40,321 nt of DNA from NCBI GenBank assembly GCA_003140075.1, contig PLIO01000070.1:37040-77360 (forward strand). Reading direction: 5' to 3'. Source of the DNA: Acidobacteriaceae bacterium (GTDB lineage: Bacteria; Acidobacteriota; Terriglobia; Terriglobales; Acidobacteriaceae). Positions within the stretch are counted from its first letter, which is position 1; every line of letters begins with the position of its first letter. The position numbers were made by a program, and so were the translations under genes. The notes under the pieces were generated by a model. That model worked only from the letters and a program-made list of their open reading frames with translations, was not told where the DNA came from and made no database searches. Shown here in pieces: positions 1 to 7,981 of the stretch.

Positions 1-404
1 TAGCGATAGCGATCGCGCTTTCGCGGCCGGACGGGACATAGCATCAGTTCTTTGCTCCTCGTTTTCAGCACGACGGACGAAGGGAGAATGTACCACGCAT
101 TTTCTGGGATTACATAGGCCGCGAAGAAGTCGACCTTCTTTGTGGTATAGCGCTTGCCTTTGCGGTTGGGTTTGAAGGCGCAAAGGTAACCGTTGCCAAG
201 CCGGTAGCTCGTCGACTTTACTTGCATTCTGAAAAAATGACGGCCGTGCTCCACCCCCATGTCGTAGGAGGACGAATCTCCCCAGGGCTTTAAGACCTTA
301 AAGCCTTTGCGCAGCGCCTGCGCTACGAACTGGGCTTCCACCCATTCGCCCCGCTCTTTAAAATTGCTGAACCCGTCGCACTTCGGCATTGCTGCACGCC
401 TCAT
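1..404 (-). CDS. PD-(D/E)XK endonuclease, PDDEXK_5 'group I intron-associated' type (partial, 3' end outside window)
   Basis: I translated the minus strand from an ATG at 404; the frame stays open for 134 codons to the left edge, so the C-terminus is missing. The family-typical start KERGEW (residues 16-21) is followed by YDMGVEHG with Asp48 and by RMQVKST (residues 59-65) with Gln61 and Lys63. This gives the D...QxK form of the PD-(D/E)XK nuclease core. VDFFAAYV (91-98) and WYILPSS (104-110) are further family landmarks. A second in-frame ATG lies at 389; neither has a strong ribosome site. The family was named from homing endonucleases of group I introns, but many members stand alone, and I see no intron here. 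Substrate is unknown. A perfect terminator hairpin lies 17 nt upstream of the start. Confidence 0.85.
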   Translation of the reverse strand, partial: MRRAAMPKCDGFSNFKERGEWVEAQFVAQALRKGFKVLKPWGDSSSYDMGVEHGRHFFRMQVKSTSYRLGNGYLCAFKPNRKGKRYTTKKVDFFAAYVIPENAWYILPSSVVLKTRSKELMLCPVRPRKRDRYR

Positions 405-410
405 TTCGCC

Positions 411-452
411 CAAAAAGAAAAAGGCGCAGCCATGGGCTGCGCCTCGTTTTTC
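411..452. terminator. Bidirectional intrinsic terminator just upstream of the endonuclease start
   Basis: A perfect 10-bp GC-rich stem (422-431 with 435-444, loop ATG) is followed on the plus strand by CGTTTTTC. On the minus strand it runs straight into CCTTTTTCTTTTT. On the minus strand the T-tract ends only a few bases before the ATG at 404, so it sits in the leader of the endonuclease gene. It could act as an attenuator, or end a transcript arriving from the right. Confidence 0.8.
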
Positions 453-463
453 TAAGTTTTCAC

Positions 464-492
464 TCTATACTTTCAGTATATCAATTTGAAAA
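464..492 (-). promoter_or_regulatory. Possible promoter of the endonuclease gene, overlapping an inverted repeat
   Basis: Reading leftwards, TTTTCA (487-492) and TATAGA (464-469) are separated by 17 nt. A TATAC-TTTCA-GTATA inverted repeat (466-480) overlaps the -10 box. The expected start near 457 would place the terminator hairpin inside the leader. The -35 box is poor, so this is tentative. Confidence 0.3.
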
Positions 493-518
493 GGGCAATT
501 GGGACAGGTTTGCCGGAA

Positions 519-617
519 TTATATCTCCATTGCCATGCGCGAGTTAGGATCGATCATGTAGTTTTTGCCCATTGACAGCACTTTGAGGTCAAGGCTCCGT
601 CGAACCCTCTCCGTCAA
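519..617 (-). CDS. Possible 32-residue small protein or remnant of a gene 3' end
   Basis: A short minus-strand frame opens right after a TAA and can start at TTG 617; it ends with TAA at 519-521. The peptide includes LDLKVLSMGKNYMIDPNSR, which looks more like real coding sequence than random translation, and the bidirectional terminator follows about 75 nt downstream. I do not recognise a family. It may be a real small gene, the tail of a decayed gene, or chance. Confidence 0.22.
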   Translation of the reverse strand: MTERVRRSLDLKVLSMGKNYMIDPNSRMAMEI

Positions 618-680
618 TTCCGTTTAGCCCGGCGACCAGAGATAATCGTAAGGAGAATCTGCGCCGCGGAGAGCCTCGCA

Positions 681-1997
681 ATGATCGCCGCGGTAGATCG
701 CCAGAGCCCGACTCCGATGAAGTCCCTGCTCACGCCCGGCATTTGTCTCGTGGCCGTTGTGGCCCTGCTGCACACCGGGCTGCTCACGCCCAGCGCCGCG
801 CTCATCAGCTATGCCTTCTACGGCGCATCGATCGTGGGACTGCTGCTGGCCTGGCGATTTCATTCCAGCCGCATCTTCTCGGCGCTGCTGGTTCTGTTCC
901 TCGCCCAGCAGGCAATCTCCTATTTCTCTTCTGGGCATGTCGCAGCCAGCGGACCCGGAAACACGGCTCTGGCCGCAGTCGGTTTGCTCTTGCCGCTTAA
1001 CTTTGTTCTCTTGTCGATCGAGGAGGAAAAAGGATTCACGTTCTCGAACATCGCGCCGGCGGCATTATTGCTGTTTGTGGAGTCGGTAATCGTAGCGGTG
1101 CTGTGCCGGCCCGGAACTCTGGCTGCTCCGCGCGCTGTGCATCATGCTCTCGCGCCCGCACCGCTGCCTTTCGCCACGCTGTTGGCATTCGCTGCGGCAG
1201 CCGTGGTGTTGCTCATCCGCTTTCTGCTGTTTCACAAGCCCGTGGAGAACGGCCTGCTCTGGGCGCTCGCAGCTTGCTTCTTATCGCTGCGCTTTGGAGG
1301 AGTAGGACGAATGCCCGCAGCTTACTTTGCCACCGCAGCGTTCATACTCGCGGCTTCGATCGTCGAGACTTCTTATCTTCTCGCCTATCACGATGAGCTC
1401 ACCACGCTGCCTTCGCGCCGTGCCTTTCACGATGCCTTGCGCCGCCTCGCGCCGCCGTACTCGATTGCGATGGTCGACATCGATCACTTCAAGCGCTGCA
1501 ACGACACGTACGGTCACGACACAGGAGATCAGGTGTTGCGGCTGGTCGCGTCACGGCTGGAGCGGGTTTCCGGCGGAGGACAGGCTTACCGCTGCGGCGG
1601 AGAAGAGTTCGCCATCGTATTTCCGGGCAAGACGGCTGTTGACGTCTTCGATCATCTGGAGAAGCTGCGCGCGACCATCGAAGCCAGCACGCTGAAACTC
1701 CGCGGCAAAGAACGCCGGCAGGAAGCGCGCGGTCCGGATCGCCGCACCTCACGCCCTCGCACACGCACGCAAACCGGCCACGCGATTCGCCAGCTCTCGC
1801 GGCCGGTTTCGTCCACGGAGATATCGGTCACCGTCAGCATGGGGGTTGCTACTTCGTCGGAAGGTTGGTCTACGGAAGAGGTGGTGAAGGCGGCTGACAA
1901 AGCTCTTTACCGCGCCAAAGCCGCCGGACGCAACCGGATCGAAACCGCCGCTTCAGCCCGACGCCGTGCACGCACGAAAACCGCCAGCATAGCCTGA
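681..1997 (+). CDS. Membrane-bound diguanylate cyclase (GGDEF domain)
   Basis: The protein (438 aa) should make cyclic di-GMP from two GTP at the inner membrane. The N-terminal half (about 18-235) is a run of hydrophobic segments, consistent with about six to eight membrane helices of an unclassified sensor. The GGDEF domain runs from about 236 (DELTTLPSRRAF) to 423, with MVDIDHFKRCND at 264-275 and an intact active-site GGEEF at 306-310. The RxxD product-inhibition site expected just before GGEEF is absent (the sequence there is RVSGGGQAYRC). A basic, proline-containing stretch of about 40 residues (338-376) is inserted before the last strand (ISVTVSMGVA). The ATG at 681 is used; MKSLLTPG 12 codons later is an alternative start. 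It stands alone on the plus strand. Confidence 0.9.
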   Translation: MIAAVDRQSPTPMKSLLTPGICLVAVVALLHTGLLTPSAALISYAFYGASIVGLLLAWRFHSSRIFSALLVLFLAQQAISYFSSGHVAASGPGNTALAAVGLLLPLNFVLLSIEEEKGFTFSNIAPAALLLFVESVIVAVLCRPGTLAAPRAVHHALAPAPLPFATLLAFAAAAVVLLIRFLLFHKPVENGLLWALAACFLSLRFGGVGRMPAAYFATAAFILAASIVETSYLLAYHDELTTLPSRRAFHDALRRLAPPYSIAMVDIDHFKRCNDTYGHDTGDQVLRLVASRLERVSGGGQAYRCGGEEFAIVFPGKTAVDVFDHLEKLRATIEASTLKLRGKERRQEARGPDRRTSRPRTRTQTGHAIRQLSRPVSSTEISVTVSMGVATSSEGWSTEEVVKAADKALYRAKAAGRNRIETAASARRRARTKTASIA

Positions 1998-2108
1998 AGC
2001 GGAAGAGAATCAGAGGTTTGACAAACGTCCGGCCCGGAACGTCACTTCAGGGCGGGAAGCATGACGCCCCGGGCGCGTACGTTTTCGCAAGCACCACAGG
2101 CCGTGCGG

Positions 2109-2270
2109 TCAGCCCGCGGTAGAAGGTGGGATCGAGCTTTTCCGACCGCTGCCGACGCAGGCCGGACACTTCACCCGGATAAAGGCAATGCCCTCGGACT
2201 TGCCGCTGATGTCCACCGGCTGGGCAATGTATCCGGTACCGCCGCAGCGCGGGCAGTCCTTCGGATCCAC
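2109..2270 (-). CDS. Small zinc-ribbon protein (two CxxC pairs, DnaJ-like CxxCxGxG motifs)
   Basis: A 53-residue minus-strand frame starts at GTG 2270, directly after an in-frame TGA, with a purine-rich GAGGGGG ribosome site a few bases upstream. It carries CPRCGGTGY near residues 6-14 and CPACVGSG near 35-42. These are two CxxC pairs, each followed by a G.G motif as in the zinc-binding repeats of DnaJ. Between them lies a short beta-like stretch. The four cysteines should bind one zinc ion. Function and partner are unknown. It lies alone between the diguanylate cyclase and the GlcG-like gene, pointing leftwards. The cysteine pairs are the main support, since the frame is short. Confidence 0.6.
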   Translation of the reverse strand: MDPKDCPRCGGTGYIAQPVDISGKSEGIAFIRVKCPACVGSGRKSSIPPSTAG

Positions 2271-2426
2271 TCATCCCCCTCAGTTGGCCCTGAGTGTTTC
2301 ACCAATTCGTGTGCGCCACGGCAAAAAGTTAATTGTGTTACGAAATACGAACAAAGCTGGAGGTTGCGGGAAAGTGAGGGTTCAGGGCCGCCGGTCATCC
2401 CAGCGCGAGCCGACAAATCGAACCCG

Positions 2427-2846
2427 TTAGGAGCCGCCGATCAGTTCTGCGCCGAGGGTGGCTAACATGACATCTTCGTTTGAGGACAGGCCGCTGACCG
2501 CAACCGCCCCGACTACCTCGCCATTCTTCCAGACCGGAAGGCCGCCACCCCAGCCCACGTATTTGGGATCGCCGTAGAAGGAGATGTCGTGGCCCTTTTC
2601 TGGGTGTCTGATTTTTTCGCCGATTTCCCTGGTGGGCTTGCGCTCGCGCGCGGCGGTCCAGGCTTTGTTCATGGCGATGAGGATGGAAGAGACAGGAGCG
2701 CCATCCATGCGGGCAAAACAGATGAGGTCGCCGTGGGAGTCGGCAACGGCGACGGAGGCGGCTTTCTGCATTTGCGAGGCTTTTTCTACGATGAGGTCGA
2801 TGGCGCGTTTGGCTTCGAAGTAGTCAAGGGTTTGGAGGGTGCGCAT
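2427..2846 (-). CDS. GlcG/HbpS-family (heme-degrading-like, DUF336) protein
   Basis: The 139-residue protein matches the compact alpha/beta fold of the GlcG/HbpS family (PF03928). It has an N-terminal helix with repeated Ala/Lys, then the strand block SVAVADSHGDLICFARMDGA, the AWTAARERKPT segment, and the typical C-terminal GGLPVWKNGEVVGAVAVSG before SSNEDVMLA. Members bind heme or small ligands, or act as accessory proteins; the name does not fix a reaction. I chose ATG 2846. A TTG 15 nt upstream would add five residues (reading M-Y-P-L-C), but neither start has a convincing ribosome site. There is no signal peptide, so it should be cytoplasmic. It is separated from the TonB gene by a clear terminator. 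Confidence 0.85.
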   Translation of the reverse strand: MRTLQTLDYFEAKRAIDLIVEKASQMQKAASVAVADSHGDLICFARMDGAPVSSILIAMNKAWTAARERKPTREIGEKIRHPEKGHDISFYGDPKYVGWGGGLPVWKNGEVVGAVAVSGLSSNEDVMLATLGAELIGGS

Positions 2847-2946
2847 ACACAAAGGATACAACGGCTGGGCTGGGGAGATTCAGGAACTGCGACGGGCTGA
2901 GATACCGCGATCAGAACATCAGGGAAAGTCGCTGATTGAACGAAAA

Positions 2947-2979
2947 AATCCGGGCCAGGATTGCTTCCTGGCCCGGATT
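2947..2979 (-). terminator. Intrinsic terminator of the TonB-receptor gene
   Basis: A 14-bp perfect stem (2947-2960 paired with 2966-2979, loop TTGCT) begins 18 nt after the stop of the receptor gene. On the minus strand it is followed by TTTTTTCG, the signature of a rho-independent terminator. Confidence 0.88.
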
Positions 2980-2996
2980 AGTTTGTTAGAACCGGA

Positions 2997-5900
2997 TTAG
3001 AACCGGACTACCATCGCGAACTGAATCAGACGCGGGTTGCCATAGGTATTAGTAACCTGCCCGAAACCGTTACCAGCAGGGGTGGTGGGAGTCGCGGGGG
3101 TTCCGTTGAAACCCTCACCCGGAATTCCGAACTGAGGATGGTTGAAGAGGTTGAAGAACTCTGTCCGGAATTCGACGCCCACTTTCTCCGCAATCGTAGT
3201 TCTCTTGAAGATGGCGAAGTCAAAGTTCTTGGCCCCGTCACCGCGAAGGGTTGCGTCCACGCGCGACTCGCTGCCGAATCCCCAGTCTGGAGGGGTAGCG
3301 AAACAATCGGTGTTAAACCAGTTGGCAACGGTGCCGCCGCCCGCTTTCTTGTCACATCCGGGAACGACATCGGGACGTACGTTTGCCACGCCCAGGTTGG
3401 CCGCCTCTAGAGGGGTGGAACCGGAATAGCTGATCTTCAGCGGGAAGCCCCGTTGGAAGGTGGTTATGCCGTCAATACCCCAACCGGAAACTACCTTGTC
3501 GGCAACGCCGGTCATGCCGGAGAGATAGGCTTTACCGTGGCCGAAAGGCAGATCAAGCACGTAGCTGATAACCAGCCGTTGCGAAACATCTTGGGAAGAA
3601 AGTGATTTTTCTCCCGCCAGATTGTTCCAGTCCTGAACCCCTCCAACGCCTCCGGTTCCCGACGCTCCACCTTCGAGCCAACTGGTGAGTGTATCTGTAT
3701 TGCTCAGCAGTTTGGCATTAGTATAAGCCGCCAGCAGGGTGCCACCACCCTGGAAGCGACGCGTTACCGTCGCCTGCAGTGAATTGTAGGTGCTGCTGCA
3801 ACAGCCGTATCCGGCGAGGGATATGTTGTTGTATTCCGGATAGGGCCGGTCAAGCTGGCCCGCAGGGATGGTCGCTCCGGCCAGCCCAGCGTATAGACTT
3901 CCAACCAAAGGGTTAGCGACCGGCGTGGTGAGGGCCGTGGTTTGCGAGAGGAAAGAATCGGGTATCTGGTTGATGTCCGTATTGTACTGCTCCAGATGGA
4001 CGCCGTGGGAGCCGGCAAACGCCACATCGGCAAAGAATCCGGCGGGCAACTGGCGCTGAATGTCGAAGTTGTACTGCTCGACATAACCGTACTTGGGATC
4101 AGCCCACGGCGCAAGAGTCGGTGAACCGTTGGCGTCCGCGGTAATAGAGGCACTCACAGTCCGCCCCGGGGGTAGCCCGATGCCTGCCGCACCGAACGGT
4201 CCGGAATTGTCTCCGCAAGTGGGTGCGGTACCGTTGAAGGTACAACCTACGCCACCCGCCGTCGTGCCATTTAACGTGCTGAACGGGGTGAGGTATCCGT
4301 TCGTAGTTGCGGTAAATGGTGTGGTTGCGAGGTTGATCACATCATTGTCCGGATTCAGACCGAACGATACATAGTTCGGGATGAAAAACACGCCGTAGCC
4401 ACCGCGGATCACGGTCTTGGAGTCGACGCTGTAGGCGAAGCCGAGCCGTGGCGAGAACGCCTTCTTGTCCAATGGCAGGTTGTTGTCGCTCGAGTTCGGG
4501 CCAGTTCCGACGAGCTGGGCATCACCTGGGCAGGTTGTTCCCGCGCCCGCGCAACCCGTAACTGTGGCGTTGGTGGCGCTTGGATCCCAGTAGCTCAGCC
4601 GGTTGTAACGTTCCGACCACGTTCCAGGCAATTCGTAGCGCAGCCCGATGTTTAAGGTAAGTTTGCTTCTTACGTGCCAGGTGTCGTCGACGTACAACGC
4701 CCGATAGGTTTGCTTGCCAGCGGTAAGAGCGGGCACCTGTGCCGCACCCTCGGTCTGGTTCACGAAGGTCCCCTGGTTCTCGGAAAGGCCCAGCAGGAAA
4801 TCCGCGAAGGCGGCCTGGGTAGAGGTCACAAGATTGGCTCCGCCGGTGCTAGACGTCCAGACACCGCCAAAACCGAAAGCGCCACTGGCGATGTTGGTCT
4901 GGTAGTAGTTATCCAGGCCCAACTCGTACTGACCGCCAGCTTGAATCGTATGTTTGCCGCGGATCATAGTAAGTTGCGGCGAAATATTGTACTGGGTGTT
5001 GTGATCGCCAATGGCACTATTGCCCTGCGATCTGCCTACATCATTGGGGTACGGGAAGGCTGGCGTTGGAGGTGTGCGGATAGCTGGGGCAGGACTGTTG
5101 TAGGCCTCCGACCAACCGAGGGTAGTGAGGTCGAAACCTGACAGGATGGGAGATCGCAAATAGATAAATCGACTGCCTGCGAGGTTAATGTTAAGGATGG
5201 TCGTCGGCGTGAAGGTGTGGTTGATACCGATGGACAGCGCTTTGGTGTGATAATTCTCAGCGCAGCGATCGTTGCATAGGCCCGTGCCAAATGGATTGGT
5301 GGGCAAATCGAGCAAGCCGAAATAGGAGAAGCGTGCAAACAGGCTTGTAGAGCTGTTAATGACCTGGTCTCCGCGGGCCACAAATTGGTTAGTGTTGCCG
5401 CCGGAGCTGCTGGCGCTGGTGAAATTATTGGCGCCGGTGAACTGGGTCTGGGGCAGGTTGGGTGGAATATAATAAGTATCCCACATTTTTGTGGTTGCCT
5501 GACTCCAATATGCCGATGGGATCTGGTTGTTGGGGAAGGGATTGCGGTTGCCGGCTGCGTCCAACGTGTACGGGTTGTAAATCTGATCGGGGGAAGTGGG
5601 TTCGCCGTTGACCGTGGTGACGTTGTCGCCGCAAATGGCGCTACCGTTGACAACGGGCCCGGTGAAACCCGACGCGCACAGCGAGGAGAAGTCACCTTGC
5701 CGCATTCCGCCGGTGACGCCGGCAGGAGTGAATGCGCTGGACGCCGTAACGGGAACCGTGGTGGTCAGCACCGCGCCGGTTCGCAACCGGAACTGCTCCC
5801 AACTCACGAAGAAAAAGGTCTTATCTTTGATCACCGGGCCACCGAACGTGAAGCCGTACTGGTTCTGCACGTAGGGCGGCGGAGTATTTGGCTGGTCATT

Positions 5901-6743
5901 CGCTATTTCCAGCCCCTTGTTGAAATACTCGTTCGAGTTCAGCGCCTTGTTGCGCAGGTACTCATAGCCGGAGCCATGGAATTGGTTGCTGCCCGACTTG
6001 GTGCTTATATTCATCACGCCGCCGGAAAACTTGCCCCACTCGGCGCCCAAGTTGTTGTACTGCACCTTGAACTCGCCGACCGAGTCCTGGGTCGGAATGA
6101 TGATCGGCAGGTTGATATAGCCGATGTTGAGGGGTTGACCATCCAGGTACTCCGCGCTCTGATTCCCGAACGATCCGCCAATCTGGTAGTTGCCCCAACT
6201 GAATGGGTTCTGGCTCACGGGCGTACCGCCGGACCCGCCCTGGGCAATCGCCGCCGGGGAAACCGTGATCAAGTTGAAGATGTTGCGACCGTTCAGAGGC
6301 AGTTCTTCGGCCTTGCGCTGTTCAACTACCTGGCCGAGCGAAGAAGTCTCGGACTGGATCAACGGGGTTTCGCCGGTCACTTCGACGACCTGGCTGACTT
6401 CGCCGACCTGGAGCGCGGCATCAATGTGCGTGTCCTGCTGCACTTCGACCGAGATCCCGGCGCGGACGAAGTGCTTGAAGCCCTGTTTTTCCACGTCGAT
6501 CCGGTACTGGCCGGCGAACAGATTTACAAAGGTAAAGAGGCCGTCGCTGCCGCTGGACTGGGTGCGCTTCTCGGCTGTGCCCAGGTTGGTCAGGGTCACT
6601 TTGGCATCGGTAACGATGGCGCCGGAAGTGTCGGCGACTGATCCACTTATGGAACCGTAGGTGCTTTGACCATAGAGAGGAAGGGATGCGGAAACCAGGG
6701 TGGCGATCGAAAGCAGCAGTGTCCAGAGTATGCGACGTGGCAT
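2997..6743 (-). CDS. TonB-dependent, Oar-like outer-membrane receptor with carboxypeptidase-regulatory N-terminal domain
   Basis: The 1248-residue protein begins with a signal peptide (1 to about 25, ending LPLYGQ). A carboxypeptidase-regulatory-like beta-sandwich follows (about 27-110), then a plug domain with ELPLNGRNIFNLI and QDSVGEFKVQYNNLGAEWG. A long barrel ends in MVVRF with a terminal Phe, as in many outer-membrane proteins. This architecture is the large acidobacterial family of TonB-linked receptors that import glycans or other bulky ligands. I chose ATG 6743 because it starts the signal peptide and has GGAAAGAG upstream; a frame extension of 26 codons further upstream lacks a signal. 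The gene diverges from a LacI regulator with a palindromic operator between them, and a beta-mannosidase-type enzyme is encoded nearby. A mannose-containing glycan is therefore a reasonable but unproven ligand. Confidence 0.93.
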   Translation of the reverse strand: MPRRILWTLLLSIATLVSASLPLYGQSTYGSISGSVADTSGAIVTDAKVTLTNLGTAEKRTQSSGSDGLFTFVNLFAGQYRIDVEKQGFKHFVRAGISVEVQQDTHIDAALQVGEVSQVVEVTGETPLIQSETSSLGQVVEQRKAEELPLNGRNIFNLITVSPAAIAQGGSGGTPVSQNPFSWGNYQIGGSFGNQSAEYLDGQPLNIGYINLPIIIPTQDSVGEFKVQYNNLGAEWGKFSGGVMNISTKSGSNQFHGSGYEYLRNKALNSNEYFNKGLEIANDQPNTPPPYVQNQYGFTFGGPVIKDKTFFFVSWEQFRLRTGAVLTTTVPVTASSAFTPAGVTGGMRQGDFSSLCASGFTGPVVNGSAICGDNVTTVNGEPTSPDQIYNPYTLDAAGNRNPFPNNQIPSAYWSQATTKMWDTYYIPPNLPQTQFTGANNFTSASSSGGNTNQFVARGDQVINSSTSLFARFSYFGLLDLPTNPFGTGLCNDRCAENYHTKALSIGINHTFTPTTILNINLAGSRFIYLRSPILSGFDLTTLGWSEAYNSPAPAIRTPPTPAFPYPNDVGRSQGNSAIGDHNTQYNISPQLTMIRGKHTIQAGGQYELGLDNYYQTNIASGAFGFGGVWTSSTGGANLVTSTQAAFADFLLGLSENQGTFVNQTEGAAQVPALTAGKQTYRALYVDDTWHVRSKLTLNIGLRYELPGTWSERYNRLSYWDPSATNATVTGCAGAGTTCPGDAQLVGTGPNSSDNNLPLDKKAFSPRLGFAYSVDSKTVIRGGYGVFFIPNYVSFGLNPDNDVINLATTPFTATTNGYLTPFSTLNGTTAGGVGCTFNGTAPTCGDNSGPFGAAGIGLPPGRTVSASITADANGSPTLAPWADPKYGYVEQYNFDIQRQLPAGFFADVAFAGSHGVHLEQYNTDINQIPDSFLSQTTALTTPVANPLVGSLYAGLAGATIPAGQLDRPYPEYNNISLAGYGCCSSTYNSLQATVTRRFQGGGTLLAAYTNAKLLSNTDTLTSWLEGGASGTGGVGGVQDWNNLAGEKSLSSQDVSQRLVISYVLDLPFGHGKAYLSGMTGVADKVVSGWGIDGITTFQRGFPLKISYSGSTPLEAANLGVANVRPDVVPGCDKKAGGGTVANWFNTDCFATPPDWGFGSESRVDATLRGDGAKNFDFAIFKRTTIAEKVGVEFRTEFFNLFNHPQFGIPGEGFNGTPATPTTPAGNGFGQVTNTYGNPRLIQFAMVVRF

Positions 6744-6794
6744 AGGTGACTCTTTCCGGTGCAGAAATTCTTTAAATTTTAGAGCGGGAGGATT

Positions 6795-6821
6795 TTTTAA
6801 TATAAGAACCACCGTTGTCAA
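6795..6821 (-). promoter_or_regulatory. Possible promoter of the TonB-receptor gene
   Basis: On the minus strand a perfect TTGACA (6816-6821) lies about 75 nt before the start codon. The matching -10 box is weak: TTAAAA at 15 nt spacing, or TATATT too close at 11 nt. The -35 is convincing, the -10 assignment is not. The LacI palindrome lies 25 bp upstream of the -35. Confidence 0.35.
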
Positions 6822-6846
6822 GAAGAAAATAGTACTTTTAGCTTAT

Positions 6847-6862
6847 GGGTTAACGTTAACCC
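6847..6862. promoter_or_regulatory. Palindromic LacI-family operator
   Basis: GGGTTAACGTTAACCC is a perfect 16-bp palindrome with the central CG step common in LacI-family operators. It lies in the divergent region between the TonB-receptor gene and the lacI-type gene, so binding could control both. The site overlaps the predicted -35 box of the regulator gene, which suggests autorepression. Confidence 0.78.
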
Positions 6863-6878
6863 TGAATGGTGGTATGCT
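6850..6878 (+). promoter_or_regulatory. Possible promoter of the LacI-family gene, leaderless transcript likely
   Basis: TTAACG (6850-6855, inside the operator) and TATGCT (6873-6878) are 17 nt apart. The expected start near 6885 is practically at the ATG at 6887. That would make the mRNA leaderless and would explain the lack of a ribosome site. Confidence 0.4.
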
Positions 6879-6886
6879 TGGCGGTC

Positions 6887-7897
6887 ATGTCCGTAACCAT
6901 GATGGACATTGCGAAGGACCTGAAGGTCTCAGTGGTAACGGTTTCGAAGGTTCTGCGAAACCAAGGGCGTATCAGCGATGCCACCCGGAAGCGGGTGCTG
7001 CGCCGCGCCAAGCAACTAAACTATCAGATGAACTGGGTGGCGCGCAGCCTGGTGACACGGCGCACCTACACCATCGGGTTACTGCTGCCGGAATTCACAC
7101 ATTCTTTTTTCGCTGAGGTTGCCCGGGCCGTGGCAGAGACGGTTCGTCCGCACGGCTATCATGTGGTCATTTCATGTTTCGAAGAGGATCCCGAACTAGA
7201 GACCAGCGAGGCCGACTCCATGCTGGCGCGGCAGGTGGATGGGCTGATTATCGCGTCTGCGCAGCCGTCGCGGTCTGTGGATTTGTTTCAACGGATTCAA
7301 GAGCGGAAGGTACCTTATATTCTGATTGACCGGCCGATGGCCGGCCTCCGCGCTTGCTTCGTTGGAGTCGACAACTACGCCATCGGGAAACTGGCAACGG
7401 AACATCTTATCGAACGAGGCTGCCGCTGTGTCGCGCACTTGCGCGGTCCCGAAGTGGGAATCGCCACGGGGCGCCTGGAAGGCTACCGCCGGGCTTTGGC
7501 CGAGCGCGGCTTTCACGGTTATCCACGTTACGTCGTAGACGGAGGGCACGCAGACGGCACCGGGTACGAGGGTATGCGGCACTTGCTCGGAGTGCGCCCG
7601 CTTCCGGACGGAGTGTTTTGTTATAACGATCCGGTTGCAATCGGAGCGATCAAGGCAATCCTGGAGACTGGCTTGAAGCTGCCCGACGATATTTCAGTGG
7701 TTGGCGCGGGCAATATTCACTACTCCGATGTGCTGGCGGTTCCGCTGACCACGATCGATCAGGGAACGTGCCGGATGGGAGTACTCGCCGCCGAATTGCT
7801 GATGGAGCGAATCGCGCCGAAGCGTTCGATACGGCCGGTGAAGATTCTAATTCCGCCGACGCTGGTGGAGCGCGAATCGACTCGGCGGCAATCGTAG
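6887..7897 (+). CDS. LacI/GalR-family transcriptional regulator
   Basis: The protein (336 aa from ATG 6887) has an N-terminal helix-turn-helix (MMDIAKDLKVSVVTVSKVLR, about 5-24) followed by the RISDATRKRV helix and hinge. It then has a periplasmic-binding-protein-like effector domain (about 60-330) with TIGLLLPEF, LIDRP, GVDNYAIGKLATEHLI and FCYNDPVAIGAI. The C-terminus LIPPTLVERES is typical of the family. It should bind a sugar or sugar phosphate and release or bind DNA accordingly. ATG 6887 fits the usual short leader before the HTH; starts at 6866, 6899 or 6902 are possible. It is the first gene of a plus-strand series with the FG-GAP, TPR and GH2 genes, and diverges from the TonB receptor. 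The palindrome in between is its probable target. Confidence 0.93.
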   Translation: MSVTMMDIAKDLKVSVVTVSKVLRNQGRISDATRKRVLRRAKQLNYQMNWVARSLVTRRTYTIGLLLPEFTHSFFAEVARAVAETVRPHGYHVVISCFEEDPELETSEADSMLARQVDGLIIASAQPSRSVDLFQRIQERKVPYILIDRPMAGLRACFVGVDNYAIGKLATEHLIERGCRCVAHLRGPEVGIATGRLEGYRRALAERGFHGYPRYVVDGGHADGTGYEGMRHLLGVRPLPDGVFCYNDPVAIGAIKAILETGLKLPDDISVVGAGNIHYSDVLAVPLTTIDQGTCRMGVLAAELLMERIAPKRSIRPVKILIPPTLVERESTRRQS

Positions 7898-7981
7898 AAC
7901 AAGCGCGGAAGCATTCAGGCGGAGAGCGAGTGTGCAGGGACGCCGCTGCCGCGATATGCCAGGCGACTGAAGGGGCTTAAG

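Noticed and set aside
1-404. Group I intron carrying the endonuclease
   Set aside because: The family name suggests introns, but no intron core pairing or split gene is visible in the part of the locus present.
5385-6641. 418-codon plus-strand open frame opposite the TonB receptor
   Set aside because: It lies fully inside a well-supported minus-strand gene, is low in normal protein features, and follows from the codon bias of that gene.
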